Assembly (NCBI RefSeq): GCF_014856545.2
Contig: NZ_CP109811.1
Coordinates: 4,771,562 to 4,835,561 of the forward strand
Source of the DNA: Mesobacillus jeotgali
GTDB taxonomy: Bacteria > Bacillota > Bacilli > Bacillales > Cytobacillaceae
DNA: 64,000 nucleotides
Direction: 5' to 3'
Shown here: positions 36,225-45,984 of the stretch, piece by piece
How the letters are laid out: each line of letters begins with the position of its first letter
Numbering within the stretch: the stretch's first letter is position 1
Notes under the pieces: generated by a model
Told to the model about the DNA's origin: nothing
What the model saw: only the letters and a program-made list of their open reading frames with translations
Databases searched by the model: none
Translations under genes and position numbers: made by a program

Positions 36225-36341
36225 CCTGATCCTCCTACAACGGTCAAACACTATTAGTCTAGTTCTAAATAACTATAATCTGATAATTGTACCTTTTTAC
36301 TTTACCATATAATGTATCAATGGGAAGACTAGTCTTCATTA

Positions 36342-36566
36342 TGTAACAAAAATGTATAATAGCTGACATTTAATTACGATTTTTGTCAGTAAAATGGTAT
36401 TCTGAATCGATATATTTTCCTATCCTAGAAAATGAAAATAAGTAAAAAACCTAGTAATATCAGGGTATTCTCCTACTTTAGGAGGATTATTATTGAAGAT
36501 TGTTGTTAATAGCAACACAAACATGTTAAAATAGGAAATTCACATTTACATTACAAGAATATTACA
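36342..36566. promoter_or_regulatory. Two WalR-box-like sequences upstream of the M23 gene
   Basis: On the minus strand 36550-36566 reads TGTAATATTCTTGTAAT, a full match to TGTWAH-N5-TGTWAH. On the plus strand 36342-36358 reads TGTAACAAAAATGTATA, one mismatch. They lie about 120 and 330 bases before the M23 start. In AT-rich DNA such matches can be chance. Otherwise the gene-free stretch 36225-36606 holds only AT-rich sequence and the tRNA terminator. Confidence 0.4.
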
Positions 36567-36568
36567 AA

Positions 36569-36604
36569 AAAAGAGAGCATGTCATATGACACGCTCCCTT
36601 TTTT
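36569..36604 (-). terminator. Terminator of the tRNA cluster
   Basis: GGGAGCGTGTCA and TGACATGCTCTC (minus strand) pair and are followed by T7, directly after tRNA-Phe. Confidence 0.85.
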
Positions 36605-36606
36605 AA

Positions 36607-36679
36607 TGGCTCAGGACGGAATCGAACCGCCGACACAAGGATTTTCAGTCCTTTGCTCTACCGACTGAGCTACTGAGCC
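36607..36679 (-). tRNA. tRNA-Phe (GAA)
   Basis: A 73-nt cloverleaf: acceptor GGCTCAG/CTGAGCC, D-arm AGCTCAGTCGGTAGAGC, anticodon loop CTGAAAA with GAA, and T-arm GGCGGTTCGATTCCGTC. The 3' CCA is not encoded. Confidence 0.96.
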
Positions 36680-36680
36680 A

Positions 36681-36952
36681 TGATAATAAGTGATCCCTAA
36701 ACTTTAATTGGTTTAGGTCCTTTGCTCGAATGACCTTGCGGTCTTTCTCGCAGGTTGCCGCTGAAGCTGAGTCAAAGATGTGAGCAACCTGCTCTACCGA
36801 CTGAGCTACTGAGCCATGATAATAAGTTGTTCCCTAAACTTTATTTAGCTTAAAACTGTGCTCAAAAAACCTTTCGGTTTTTCTCGCAAGTTGCCGCAGA
36901 TGCTTATTCGGAGAAGCAAGCAACTGACTGAGCTACTGGGCCAAGATAATAC
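36681..36952 (-). repeat. Two tRNA-half/hairpin repeat units between tRNA-Phe and tRNA-Glu
   Basis: The sequence 36655-36690 (5' part of tRNA-Phe plus 10 flanking bases) recurs perfectly at 36791-36826. Past the D-arm it continues not into an anticodon arm but into a GCAGGTTGC/GCAACCTGC hairpin (36750-36792). A second, more decayed unit ends in CTGACTGAGCTACTGGGCCA near 36925-36944, with its own hairpin AGTTGC/GCAACT (36889-36925). Each unit also holds a small hairpin (GACCTTGCGGTC; AAACCTTTCGGTTT). No full tRNA can form, so these are remnants or chimeric structured repeats. Confidence 0.7.
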
Positions 36953-36976
36953 TACTCAATTAGTTATGTAATAAAG

Positions 36977-37048
36977 TGACCCCTACGGGATTCGAACCCG
37001 TGTTACCGCCGTGAAAGGGCGGTGTCTTAACCGCTTGACCAAGGGGCC
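36977..37048 (-). tRNA. tRNA-Glu (TTC)
   Basis: A 72-nt cloverleaf: acceptor GGCCCCT/AGGGGTC, anticodon loop CTTTCAC with TTC, and T-arm ACGGGTTCGAATCCCGT. CCA is not encoded. Confidence 0.96.
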
Positions 37049-37088
37049 CTATATAAAGTTGATCTTTTTCGCTGTCGAGAAAAAGACT

Positions 37089-37164
37089 TGGTGAGCCATG
37101 AAGGACTCGAACCTTCGACCCTCTGATTAAAAGTCAGATGCTCTACCGACTGAGCTAATGGCTC
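37089..37164 (-). tRNA. tRNA-Lys (TTT), CCA encoded
   Basis: A 76-nt cloverleaf: acceptor GAGCCAT/ATGGCTC, anticodon loop CTTTTAA with TTT, T-arm GAAGGTTCGAGTCCTTC, then discriminator A and genomic CCA. Confidence 0.96.
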
Positions 37165-37439
37165 GTATTAAAAATTATCACATTTTGTCGAATTAGTGAC
37201 AACGTTGTTTATATTACCATAGCATTTTGTTGTTTGTATATGTTTTTTTAAATTTTTTTTGCTTTTTTCTTTAAAAATATATTTTTCTTCGCAAACAATG
37301 CTCTTATTGTTTAAATTTAATGCTGTTTATCTATCTGGACTCTATAAAAATTGTTTATTTCAGCGAAATCACATAATATTTCCACGAAACAGGAGATTAA
37401 TTCCGCGAACTGGAAAACAGCTGGTTTATTTTACTAATA

Positions 37440-37478
37440 ATAAAAATCCCCCGCTCTTGAAAGAACGAGGGATTTGTA
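37440..37478 (-). terminator. Terminator of purA
   Basis: AAATCCCTCGTTC and AAGAGCGGGGGATTT (minus strand) pair, with a T-run, just after the purA stop. The rest of the gap between tRNA-Lys and purA (37165-37440) is AT-rich with no other feature seen. Confidence 0.85.
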
Positions 37479-37483
37479 TAAAA

Positions 37484-38773
37484 TTATGATCTCCAAGGGC
37501 TGCGCACGACATTTGTCTGAGTGCGGTCCGGTCCGACTGAGAAGATGGACAATGGAATGCCTGTCAGCTGTGAAATCCGTTCTAGATAGTGTCTTGCGTT
37601 TTCTGGCAATTCATCGAGTGATTTTACACCTGTGATGTCTTCTGTCCAACCTGGCAGTTCTTCGTATACAGGTTCACATTCTGCCAGTGTCTTGAGGCTA
37701 GCCGGAAACTCTTCGATCAACTCGCCTTTGTAGCGATAAGCTACACAAATCTTAAGCGTTTCGATTCCTGTCAAAACATCAATCGAGTTTAAAGATAGAT
37801 CCGTGATTCCGCTGACACGGCGGGCATGGCGGACGACGACGCTGTCGAACCAGCCGACGCGACGCGGACGGCCTGTAGTAGTGCCATATTCACGGCCGAC
37901 TTCACGAATCTGGTGACCGATTTCGTTGTCTAGCTCTGTAGGGAACGGGCCATCACCGACACGCGTTGTATATGCTTTAGATACGCCGACAATATGAGTG
38001 ATTTTCGTCGGGCCTACTCCTGAACCAATTGTCACACCGCCGGCAACTGGGTTAGATGAAGTAACAAACGGATATGTACCCTGGTCGATGTCGAGCATGA
38101 CTCCCTGTGCTCCTTCAAACAGCACTCGGCGTCCTTCGTCCAACGCATCGTTCAGCACGACGGATGTATCGACAACATAATCCTTGATTTGCTGTCCATA
38201 TTCAAAATACTCATCCAAGATATCTTCAAGCTTGAAGCCTTCTGTTTCGTAAATTCGTTCAAGCAGGCGATTCTTTTCTTCGAGATTTCGGGAAAGCTTT
38301 TCCTCAAACACTTCACGGTCCAACAAATCTGCAATCCGGATTCCGGTACGTGCAGCCTTGTCCATATATGCAGGGCCGATTCCCTTCTTGGTCGTTCCAA
38401 TTTTATTGGCACCCTTGCTTGCTTCTTCCACCTCATCAAGCTTCAAGTGATACGGAAGGATGACATGCGCGCGGTTGCTGATGCGCAGATTGTCTGTCTT
38501 AACATCTTTATCGTGAAGATAAGCGAGCTCCTTCACTAACGCTTTTGGATCCACAACCATTCCGTTGCCGATGACGCTGATTTTATCATTATAGAAAATT
38601 CCTGATGGAATTAAATGCAATTTATATGTTTCACCATTGAACTTAATTGTATGTCCGGCGTTGTTACCTCCCTGGTAACGGGCAATCACTTCGGCATTTT
38701 CTGATAGGAAGTCTGTAATCTTCCCTTTTCCTTCGTCTCCCCATTGTGTCCCTACTACTACTACGGATGACAT
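37484..38773 (-). CDS. purA: Adenylosuccinate synthetase
   Basis: Cytosolic GTP-dependent enzyme converting IMP and aspartate to adenylosuccinate in AMP synthesis. 429 aa, normal length. It begins [21 protein letters not shown], containing the GDEGKGK loop, with the QGGNNAGHT motif after it and RPRRVGWFD later. Own promoter region and terminator. Confidence 0.97.
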   Translation of the reverse strand: MSSVVVVGTQWGDEGKGKITDFLSENAEVIARYQGGNNAGHTIKFNGETYKLHLIPSGIFYNDKISVIGNGMVVDPKALVKELAYLHDKDVKTDNLRISNRAHVILPYHLKLDEVEEASKGANKIGTTKKGIGPAYMDKAARTGIRIADLLDREVFEEKLSRNLEEKNRLLERIYETEGFKLEDILDEYFEYGQQIKDYVVDTSVVLNDALDEGRRVLFEGAQGVMLDIDQGTYPFVTSSNPVAGGVTIGSGVGPTKITHIVGVSKAYTTRVGDGPFPTELDNEIGHQIREVGREYGTTTGRPRRVGWFDSVVVRHARRVSGITDLSLNSIDVLTGIETLKICVAYRYKGELIEEFPASLKTLAECEPVYEELPGWTEDITGVKSLDELPENARHYLERISQLTGIPLSIFSVGPDRTQTNVVRSPWRS

Positions 38774-38957
38774 ATAAAAAGCACCTCCAAAGGTATACGG
38801 TTATTTTTTTCCGTTCCAAACATATAAAGTTTACCAGTAAACATAACCAAAAGTCAATTAAACACGAACATTAAATTTATATTTCGTTTAATTCGTTCGT
38901 GTAAATCCGCATGCTATATGGCCTCCCCAAAGGCTCTGCTAGATTATGGAGATAAAA

Positions 38958-38987
38958 AAAGAGAATCAACCTATACGGTCAATTCTC
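38958..38987 (-). terminator. Terminator of dnaB
   Basis: GAGAATTGACC and GGTTGATTCTC (minus strand) pair around GTATA and are followed by T7. Confidence 0.85.
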
Positions 38988-38988
38988 A

Positions 38989-40353
38989 TTATGCCCCTGG
39001 TGGAGCGTACGATTCGTCATATCGATTCTCAATATTGACGAATTTATTGTATTCTTTTACGAATGCCAGCTTTACGGTTCCTACCGGGCCGTTACGCTGC
39101 TTGGCAATGATGATTTCAATGATGTTCTTGTCTTCAGATTCCTTGTCATAGTAGTCATCACGGTAAAGGAAGGCTACGATATCGGCATCCTGCTCGATCG
39201 AACCGGATTCACGGATATCTGACATCATCGGACGCTTGTCCTGTCGCTGTTCCACACCACGGGAAAGCTGGGACAACGCGATTACAGGGACCTGCAATTC
39301 ACGTGCCAGCTGCTTGAGGGAACGGGATATTTCGGATACTTCCTGCTGGCGGTTTTCGCCGGCACGGCCGCTTCCAAGAATCAGTTGCAGGTAGTCAATC
39401 ATGATCATGCCCAACCCTTGTTCCTGCTTTAAGCGGCGGCATTTTGACCTGATATCAGTAATTTTGACACCTGGAGTATCATCAATGAAAATCCCTGCAT
39501 TCGACAGGCTTCCCATTGCCATGGTCAACTTGCCCCAGTCTTCATCATTCAGGGATCCTGTACGCAGCCTCTGGGCATCGATATTTCCTTCAGCACAAAG
39601 GACACGCATGACAAGCTGTTCTGCACCCATCTCCAAACTGAAGATCGCGACATTTTCCCCTGTCTTTTTCGCAACGTTCTGAGCGATATTCAAGGCGAAG
39701 GCGGTTTTACCAACAGAAGGACGGGCGCCAACGATAATCAAATCATTTCGCTGAAAGCCTGCTGTCATACGGTCAAGCTCGGTGAATCCCGTCTCAAGGC
39801 CGGTGATATCCCCTTTTCGGTTATGCATTTCCTCGATATTATCATATGTCCTGACCAGGACATCCTTTATATTATGGAAGGCTCCTCCGCCTTTGCGCTG
39901 GGCAACCTCCATGATGTTTTTTTCTGCTTCGGCGAGCAATGCTTCGACTTCATCCTCACGCATATAGCCATCTTCAGCAATGCCTGATGCTGTGCGGATC
40001 AGCCTTCTCAACAGTGATTTTTCTTCTACGATTCTAGCATAATACTCTATATTAGCAGCCGTCGGAACGGATGCAGCCAATTCACTTAAATAGCTGACGC
40101 CTCCAACATCTTCAATCAGCTTGGATGAGGCCAATTCCTCAGTGACGGTCACCAGGTCGATGGCTTTGCCTTTATCATTCAAATCCAGCATGACATTGAA
40201 AATTTTCTGGTGTGCTACACGGTAAAAGTCATCTGGTAATAAAATTTCTGAAGCAAGAGTTAAAGCTGATGGCTCTAAAAATATTGCGCCAAGTACGGCT
40301 TGTTCCGCTTCCATGTTTTGCGGCGGAAGTCGATCCGCGAATAATTCACTCAT
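38989..40353 (-). CDS. dnaB: Replicative DNA helicase (DnaB family; DnaC in B. subtilis)
   Basis: 454-aa hexameric 5'-3' helicase of the replisome. An N-terminal primase-interacting domain (residues 1-110), linker and RecA-like core follow in order, with Walker A GARPSVGKTAFALN (about 209-222) and MIMIDYLQLI later. No intein. Located after rplI, as in Bacillus. The Bacillus literature names this gene dnaC. Confidence 0.96.
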   Translation of the reverse strand: MSELFADRLPPQNMEAEQAVLGAIFLEPSALTLASEILLPDDFYRVAHQKIFNVMLDLNDKGKAIDLVTVTEELASSKLIEDVGGVSYLSELAASVPTAANIEYYARIVEEKSLLRRLIRTASGIAEDGYMREDEVEALLAEAEKNIMEVAQRKGGGAFHNIKDVLVRTYDNIEEMHNRKGDITGLETGFTELDRMTAGFQRNDLIIVGARPSVGKTAFALNIAQNVAKKTGENVAIFSLEMGAEQLVMRVLCAEGNIDAQRLRTGSLNDEDWGKLTMAMGSLSNAGIFIDDTPGVKITDIRSKCRRLKQEQGLGMIMIDYLQLILGSGRAGENRQQEVSEISRSLKQLARELQVPVIALSQLSRGVEQRQDKRPMMSDIRESGSIEQDADIVAFLYRDDYYDKESEDKNIIEIIIAKQRNGPVGTVKLAFVKEYNKFVNIENRYDESYAPPGA

Positions 40354-40393
40354 CTGCCAGCCCCCTTACAAAATTGACTCTCTCGTCTAATTG

Positions 40394-40427
40394 AAAAAAG
40401 TGATCAGCAGAACCGATCACCTATTTC
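40394..40427 (-). terminator. Terminator of rplI
   Basis: GTGATC and GATCAC pair with AATAGG flanking (minus strand), followed by TTTTTTC, about 50 bases after the rplI stop. Confidence 0.7.
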
Positions 40428-40474
40428 TGTAACTATATTATTTTATCATGTTTACGGCTATATGGAACTGTAAA

Positions 40475-40924
40475 TTATTTTCCTTCTTTTACATGGACAT
40501 TCAAAGTTGCCTGCACATCTTTATGAAGCTTGACTGGAACCTTTGTGTATCCAAGTGTTCGAATTGCATCCGAGAGCTCAATTTTACGCTTATCAAGCTT
40601 GATACCGTTGTTTTTTTGCAGTTCATCAGCAATCTGCTTGCTAGTGATTGAGCCGAATAGACGTCCGTCTTCGCCAGATTTCGCAGATAATTCTACTGTA
40701 ACTTTTTCCAGCTTTTCCTTTAATGCTTTCGCATCTTCAAGCTCCTGCTGAGCCATTTTCTCTTCTTTCTTTTGTTGAGCGCTCAGGGAACTCATAGCGG
40801 CCTGATTTGCTTCAACTGCAAGACCCTGTTTAATCAGGAAATTGTGTGCGTAGCCATCTGCCACATTTTTGATTTCGCCTTTTTTACCTTTTCCTTTAAC
40901 GTCCTTCAAAAAGATTACTTTCAT
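40475..40924 (-). CDS. rplI: 50S ribosomal protein L9
   Basis: 149 aa with the conserved N-terminal domain [21 protein letters not shown] and [15 protein letters not shown], a long central helix, and a C-terminal rRNA-binding domain. The start overlaps the gdpP stop (ATGA). Confidence 0.97.
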   Translation of the reverse strand: MKVIFLKDVKGKGKKGEIKNVADGYAHNFLIKQGLAVEANQAAMSSLSAQQKKEEKMAQQELEDAKALKEKLEKVTVELSAKSGEDGRLFGSITSKQIADELQKNNGIKLDKRKIELSDAIRTLGYTKVPVKLHKDVQATLNVHVKEGK

Positions 40925-42894
40925 TCTTTTTGTCCCCCTTCTAAATAATCATCTATTGCATTTTGTAAAAGTGTTTCTGCCTCATCCGTAGTTATATCAT
41001 ACATTTGTGTCGCAGCATTGGTTAAATGCCCGCCACCTTCGAGATTTTCCATGATCACCTGGACATTGATGTCGCCAAGCGATCTTGCACTGATGCCAAT
41101 GGTATCCTCAGATCTTTTTGAGATGACAAATGACGCTGACACTCCATCCATCGTCAACAGTGTATCTGCAGCCTGCGCTATCAACACATGATCGCAGTAT
41201 ACATCGTCCGCGCCTTTTGAGATGACAATGCCATCCCGGTAAAAATAAACATTCTCTATGATTTTCGCTCTTCTGATATACGTATTAATATCTTCTTTTA
41301 AAAACTTTTGGACCAAAATGGTGTCCGCACCATGGCTGCGCAGATAGGAAGCAGCATCGAATGTTCGGGCCCCGGTCCTTAGAGTGAAGCTTTTAGTATC
41401 TACGATGATTCCCGCCAACAAAGCAGTTGCCTCAAGCATCTGAATTTTACCGTTCTTCGGCTGATATTCCAGTAGCTCTGTCACGAGTTCAGCTGTTGAT
41501 GAAGCATAAGGCTCCATATAAACGAGCAGAGGATTTTTAATGAATTCCTCTCCCCGGCGATGGTGGTCAATCACGATGACGTTCTCAATCCGATTCAATA
41601 GTCTCTCATCAATCACAAGAGATGGTTTATGAGTATCGACAACGACAAGCAATGTGTCATCAGATGCAATTTCATATGCTTGCTCCGGAGAAATGAATCT
41701 AGAGTAGAGAGATTCATTATCCTTAATCTCATCCATCAGCCGTTGCACACCTGTATCAATCTCATTTTTATTATAGACAATAAAGCCTTCACGCTTATTC
41801 ATCTGCGCTACTTTAAGAATCCCTATTGCCGAACCGATGGCGTCCATATCAGGGTTCTTATGTCCCATGATTAAGACCTTGTCACTCTCGACCACCAATT
41901 CCTTCAATGCGTGAGAAATGACGCGTGCCCTAACCCTTGTCCGCTTTTCAACAGGATTTGTCTTGCCGCCATAAAACTTAACTTTGCCATTAGGCTGTTT
42001 GATTGCCACTTGGTCACCGCCGCGCCCCAAAGCAAGATCCAGGCTGGACTGTGCCTGAGTTCCGAGCTCAGGAAGCGATGAATATCCTGTGCCAACGCCA
42101 ATGCTCAAAGTTAATGGGACATTTTGCTTCGATGTCGTTTCCCTTACTTCATCAAGGATCGAGAACTTCCCCTTTTCCAGCAGCTGAAGGATATGCTCAC
42201 TAAAAACAGCGATGAATCTTTCTGAAGAAACCCTTTTAAGGAATACCCCGTTATTGGTCGCCCATTTATTTAAAATGGAAGTGACAAGACTGTTCAAGCT
42301 GCTTTTAGTCTGGTCATCCATTCCCTGAGTCAATTCCTCATAGTTATCAAGATAAATGATTGAAATGACCGTGCGCTCATCATGGTACATTTTTTCGATT
42401 TCTGCCTGTTCGGTCACATCGAAAAAGTAGAGCAAGCGTTCCTCAGGTTTATGTATCACCCTGAACTTCCGGTCGTGAAGAGTGAGGATATCAGTTTCCA
42501 CCTCTTGTTTGATCAATGGAATGACTGCATCGGCAACATCATAAAGAGATTTGCCTACAAGAGAGTCTTCATTGAAACATGCAGCTATGAAAGGATTTGT
42601 CCACTCAATATAATAGTCATCATTAACCAGCATGATCCCAATGGGCATTTCCATCAGAGCTTCTTCGCCGACTTTTTTTACCCGATAAGACAGCGTGGAA
42701 ATATACTCTTCCGTTTCTTGTCTTATTTTATGATTCACTTGAAAAATCAAATATATCAACAGGCCAGTGAGAATGAACCCTGCTGCTCCTATAATCCAGT
42801 TATAGTAAGACAGAAATCCAATCAGCACCAGTGTTACGGCCATCAATCCATACAATGGATAACGTATTTGCCGCCTCTCTAAATAAGAAGGCAT
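40921..42894 (-). CDS. gdpP: Cyclic-di-AMP phosphodiesterase GdpP (YybT)
   Basis: 657-aa membrane enzyme that cleaves c-di-AMP and so influences potassium and osmotic balance and beta-lactam tolerance. Two N-terminal membrane helices (about 13-50), a PAS domain (about 75-165), a degenerate GGDEF domain (about 170-300) and DHH ([26 protein letters not shown]) with DHHA1 (GGGHLTNAA) follow. The normal set of Asp/His ligands is visible. It lies between yybS and rplI, as in Bacillus. Confidence 0.95.
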   Translation of the reverse strand: MPSYLERRQIRYPLYGLMAVTLVLIGFLSYYNWIIGAAGFILTGLLIYLIFQVNHKIRQETEEYISTLSYRVKKVGEEALMEMPIGIMLVNDDYYIEWTNPFIAACFNEDSLVGKSLYDVADAVIPLIKQEVETDILTLHDRKFRVIHKPEERLLYFFDVTEQAEIEKMYHDERTVISIIYLDNYEELTQGMDDQTKSSLNSLVTSILNKWATNNGVFLKRVSSERFIAVFSEHILQLLEKGKFSILDEVRETTSKQNVPLTLSIGVGTGYSSLPELGTQAQSSLDLALGRGGDQVAIKQPNGKVKFYGGKTNPVEKRTRVRARVISHALKELVVESDKVLIMGHKNPDMDAIGSAIGILKVAQMNKREGFIVYNKNEIDTGVQRLMDEIKDNESLYSRFISPEQAYEIASDDTLLVVVDTHKPSLVIDERLLNRIENVIVIDHHRRGEEFIKNPLLVYMEPYASSTAELVTELLEYQPKNGKIQMLEATALLAGIIVDTKSFTLRTGARTFDAASYLRSHGADTILVQKFLKEDINTYIRRAKIIENVYFYRDGIVISKGADDVYCDHVLIAQAADTLLTMDGVSASFVISKRSEDTIGISARSLGDINVQVIMENLEGGGHLTNAATQMYDITTDEAETLLQNAIDDYLEGGQKE

Positions 42895-42924
42895 GTGCTC
42901 AGCTCCTAAAGCGTTAGTTTCTGA

Positions 42925-43866
42925 TTACTTCTTCTCCCCAAGACGTTTTCTTAAGTCAAATCCTAAATCAATTATACCTAATATCCTCACAATATAAAGA
43001 ACAAATGGCAGGAGGAAAATCAGGACAATAACGACGATTGGAACAGCTTTAGGATACTTTTTAATATGTGTTATATAAAACACCAATGAGACCCCTTGGA
43101 GAACCATCAGCATCTGCAGGATGAATGTAAGATTGGAAATCACCCAGAACCAGTAAGTTCCTTTTTCCGGCTGCATGATCAATGCTGCAATCATCGTAAT
43201 GAGATAGTACCATAAGATACTCTTTGGCAGATTCAATTCCCTGAACGGAGGCCAGGATGGCACCTTGATCCCAAACCGCTTCAAGAATGGAAACGAGGCA
43301 AGCTGAAGCAGGAAGACAATCAAAAATGAGGCCATGACGAACATGCTTGGCATAAGTACTTCCATCATATCGACCATTGTTTCGAATTGCTCAATGAGTT
43401 TCTCATCAGGGGCCTGACCCATTTGTTCCAGTATTTTGATCGCCTGGCCGGTTGAGGCACGAAAAGCCTCCATTAATTCCTCGATAATATTAATTTTAAA
43501 GAAAATGACCGACAACGCATATTGTGCCACTAAATTCAAAAGAAACACTAGGGAACCGGCTATGTATGCAGCAAACCTGCTTTTCCCTTCCCTGACCATG
43601 TATCCCATCACAGCACCAGTCGTCCCATATGCCAATGCAAGCGGGATTGCCAGAAGGGACCCTAAAATCATCGATAAGAATACAGCTGCGAGCGTAAAAA
43701 CAGCAGTACTTTTCCCGTCATACTTAGCACCGAAAAATAAGAATGGCAAAGAAAGAAAGAGGTTCACAATTAACCCCAGACCAGGTATATAAAAAGTGAT
43801 CAATAATAAAACCGCAAAAATCGCCAACAGGATAGCCCCTTCTGTCAGCTTGTATGTATTCTTCAT
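42925..43866 (-). CDS. yybS: DUF2232 multi-pass membrane protein (YybS)
   Basis: About 313 aa with around eight hydrophobic helices and a short charged C-terminus. The DUF2232/YybS family sits conserved beside rpsR and gdpP in Firmicutes; its function is unknown, possibly transport. The ATG 43866 has GAGGTGG in front; the frame is open four codons further. Confidence 0.88.
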   Translation of the reverse strand: MKNTYKLTEGAILLAIFAVLLLITFYIPGLGLIVNLFLSLPFLFFGAKYDGKSTAVFTLAAVFLSMILGSLLAIPLALAYGTTGAVMGYMVREGKSRFAAYIAGSLVFLLNLVAQYALSVIFFKINIIEELMEAFRASTGQAIKILEQMGQAPDEKLIEQFETMVDMMEVLMPSMFVMASFLIVFLLQLASFPFLKRFGIKVPSWPPFRELNLPKSILWYYLITMIAALIMQPEKGTYWFWVISNLTFILQMLMVLQGVSLVFYITHIKKYPKAVPIVVIVLIFLLPFVLYIVRILGIIDLGFDLRKRLGEKK

Positions 43867-43879
43867 AATCCACCTCACC

Positions 43880-44160
43880 GAAATGCGTAAGCGCCTTGGT
43901 CAGCCTCGACAAGCGCTGGAGGGCCTGACAGTGAAGTCGTTTTTTGACTTCATTGGCAGGACCGAACTCGAAAAGCGAAGGCGACTGTTCAACTCCGACA
44001 AGCGTTGGAGGGCCTGACAGTGAAGTCGCTCTTTGACTTCATTGGCAGGACCGAAACGTCTCGAGGAGTTAGGAGCCGCAGCTAGACAAGCGTCTCGAGA
44101 GGCTAGGCGCTGAAGCTAGACACCGAAATGCGTAAGCGCCTTGGTCAGCCATAAGAGTTC
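43880..44160. repeat. Intergenic repeat family A, copy 2 (compound)
   Basis: Starts GCGTAAGCGCCTTGGTCAGC, holds the GGCCTGACAGTGAAGTCG segment twice, and ends with two GCTAGAC-type ends and another GCGTAAGCGCCTTGGTCAGCC. It looks like several copies inserted into or fused with one another. The remaining gap up to 44279 has nothing else recognisable. Confidence 0.8.
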
Positions 44161-44278
44161 AAGCTAGATATTATAACAGTTTCCTGAACGTAATTAGCAA
44201 CCGTTTTTAAAATTACCGATAAGAACTATTTTAGCTTCTAAACTCCTGACAAGCAAACGAAGTGCCATATAGATAATA

Positions 44279-44311
44279 TAAAAGGCAGCGGGAATGCCCC
44301 GCTGCCTTTTA
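44279..44311 (-). terminator. Terminator of the rpsF-ssb-rpsR operon
   Basis: AAAAGGCAGCGGG and CCCGCTGCCTTTT pair around a short loop, just after the rpsR stop. Confidence 0.88.
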
Positions 44312-44322
44312 AAATCCGATCA

Positions 44323-44604
<282 letters not shown>

Positions 44605-44609
44605 TTATA

Positions 44610-45095
44610 TTAGAATGGAAGATCATCATCTGAAATGTCGATTTGGCCGCCACCTGCAAATGGATCTTCATCTGTTTTTGTATAACCTTGGTTTTGTCGT
44701 TGATTCTGATTCCCGAATGGGGATCCTTGATCATTTTGACGGGAATAACCGCTATCCCCTCTGTCAGAAGACTGTCCTTTTGGCTCAAGGAACTGAACAC
44801 TCTCAGCAAGAACTTCTGTAACGTATACACGCTTACCATCTTGTCCTTCATAGCTGCGAGTTTGAACGCGTCCATCAACACCTGCAAGGCTGCCCTTCTT
44901 CAAGAAGTTTGCAACGTTTTCGGCTGGACGGCGCCATACCACACAGTTGATGAAGTCAGCTTCTCTTTCCCCCTGCTGGTTGGTAAATGAACGATTTACC
45001 GCAAGTGTGAAAGTAGCCACCGCAACTCCATTCGGTGTGAAACGTAATTCAGGATCCTTGGTCAAACGGCCAACAAGAATGACACGATTCATCAT
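44610..45095 (-). CDS. ssb: Single-stranded DNA-binding protein
   Basis: About 161 aa. An OB-fold domain ([21 protein letters not shown] through about residue 105), a Gln/Gly/Asn-rich linker, and the acidic tail DISDDDLPF that recruits replication and repair proteins. ATG 45095 has AAGGAG 9 bases upstream. Located between rpsF and rpsR, as usual. Confidence 0.97.
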   Translation of the reverse strand: MMNRVILVGRLTKDPELRFTPNGVAVATFTLAVNRSFTNQQGEREADFINCVVWRRPAENVANFLKKGSLAGVDGRVQTRSYEGQDGKRVYVTEVLAESVQFLEPKGQSSDRGDSGYSRQNDQGSPFGNQNQRQNQGYTKTDEDPFAGGGQIDISDDDLPF

Positions 45096-45173
45096 CAGAA
45101 TCAACTCCTTCCCCCCAGCATGAATGTTCCATATGAAACATCTTCCGCTGAAAGCTTATATTTATATCATTAA

Positions 45174-45461
45174 TTATTCTTCTTCTTTAATTACGATGTG
45201 GCGAAGGATATCTTCGTTGATCTTAGCAAGACGAGAGAATTCCTCAACTGCTGCCGGAGTAGCATTTACCTTTACAAGCTGGTAGTAGCCATCACGGAAA
45301 TCATTGATTTCGTATGCTAGGCGGCGTTTGCCCCATTCCTTAGCTTCTGAAATTTCCGCACCGTTTTCTGTAAGGATTGCGCTGAAACGCTCAGTAAGAG
45401 CCTTTTTAGCTTCCTCTTCAATGTTTGGGCGGATGATGTACATAACTTCGTACTTTCTCAT
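45174..45461 (-). CDS. rpsF: 30S ribosomal protein S6
   Basis: 95 aa; [17 protein letters not shown] and [19 protein letters not shown] are diagnostic. The ATG at 45461 has GGAGGTGAC in front. It pairs with S18 and is first in rpsF-ssb-rpsR. A leader with probable S6:S18 feedback structure lies just upstream. Confidence 0.97.
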   Translation of the reverse strand: MRKYEVMYIIRPNIEEEAKKALTERFSAILTENGAEISEAKEWGKRRLAYEINDFRDGYYQLVKVNATPAAVEEFSRLAKINEDILRHIVIKEEE

Positions 45462-45475
45462 CACTGTCACCTCCT

Positions 45476-45530
45476 TTTGGTCTAAGCGGCCCCATTACAG
45501 GGCAAGGAGTAATTGATTAATTACTCACAA
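45476..45530 (-). promoter_or_regulatory. Probable S6:S18 ribosomal leader of rpsF
   Basis: On the minus strand GAGTAATTAATCAATTACTC forms a stem, followed by TTGCCCTGTAATGGGGCCGC, a GCCC/GGGC hairpin with a GCCGC segment. It resembles the conserved rpsF leader in Firmicutes that binds the S6:S18 complex for autoregulation. Assigned from memory of the motif's shape. Between this and ychF (45531-45984) lie family B repeat DNA and a terminator. Confidence 0.5.
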
Positions 45531-45678
45531 GATGAAATTATATCACAGAACATATTCAATGGCAATGCTATGTATAGAGAATCTACTTTGCCTATTTCTA
45601 TGTGATAGATTTCCATAACAAAATACTAACATATGTTCGCATTTTTGTCCATGCTTAGTTATTTGAAAATAAAAAAAT

Positions 45679-45724
45679 GAGGGTGTCCCAAAAGGTTAAG
45701 TCTTTTGGGAACCCTCTTTATTGT
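45679..45724 (-). terminator. Terminator downstream of ychF
   Basis: GAGGGTTCCCAAAAG and CTTTTGGGACACCCTC (minus strand) pair, followed by ATTTTTTT. It lies at the outer edge of repeat family B copy 1 and may belong to the repeat. Confidence 0.75.
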
Positions 45725-45740
45725 GGGACGCTTGTAAAAT

Positions 45741-45950
45741 TGGTCCGTTGATTTTGGTTCCAGGCGCTTCGCTTTCCGCGGGGCCGGAGGTGAGCCTCCT
45801 CGCCGCCATTGGCGTCTGCGGGGTCTCACCTGTCCAGCTGTTCCCGCAGGACATTGATTGAGCTTCCTTGAACCTGCCCACGCACGATAAAATGCGTTAG
45901 CATTTTCGGAGGAGTCTTCGCGCCTTTCACTACAATCAACTCAACTTCCT
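45741..45950. repeat. Intergenic repeat family B, copy 1
   Basis: The core reads GCTTCGCTTTCCGCGGGG, then GAGCCTCCTCG, then CTGCGGGGTCTCA, then CCGCAGGACATTGATT, then CCCACGCACGA, then AATGCGTTAGCATTTTCGGA, then GGAGTCTTCGCGCC. The same order of blocks occurs at 54374-54570 and 63090-63350. Non-coding. High-copy intergenic repeats of this kind are common in Bacillaceae. Confidence 0.85.
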
Positions 45951-45984
45951 ACCTATGTTTTGTTTGGATCAGCTCAAAAATGAA

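Noticed and set aside
36791..36816. Additional complete tRNA gene
   Set aside because: Only the 5' half matches; no anticodon arm, T-arm or 3' acceptor strand can be drawn.
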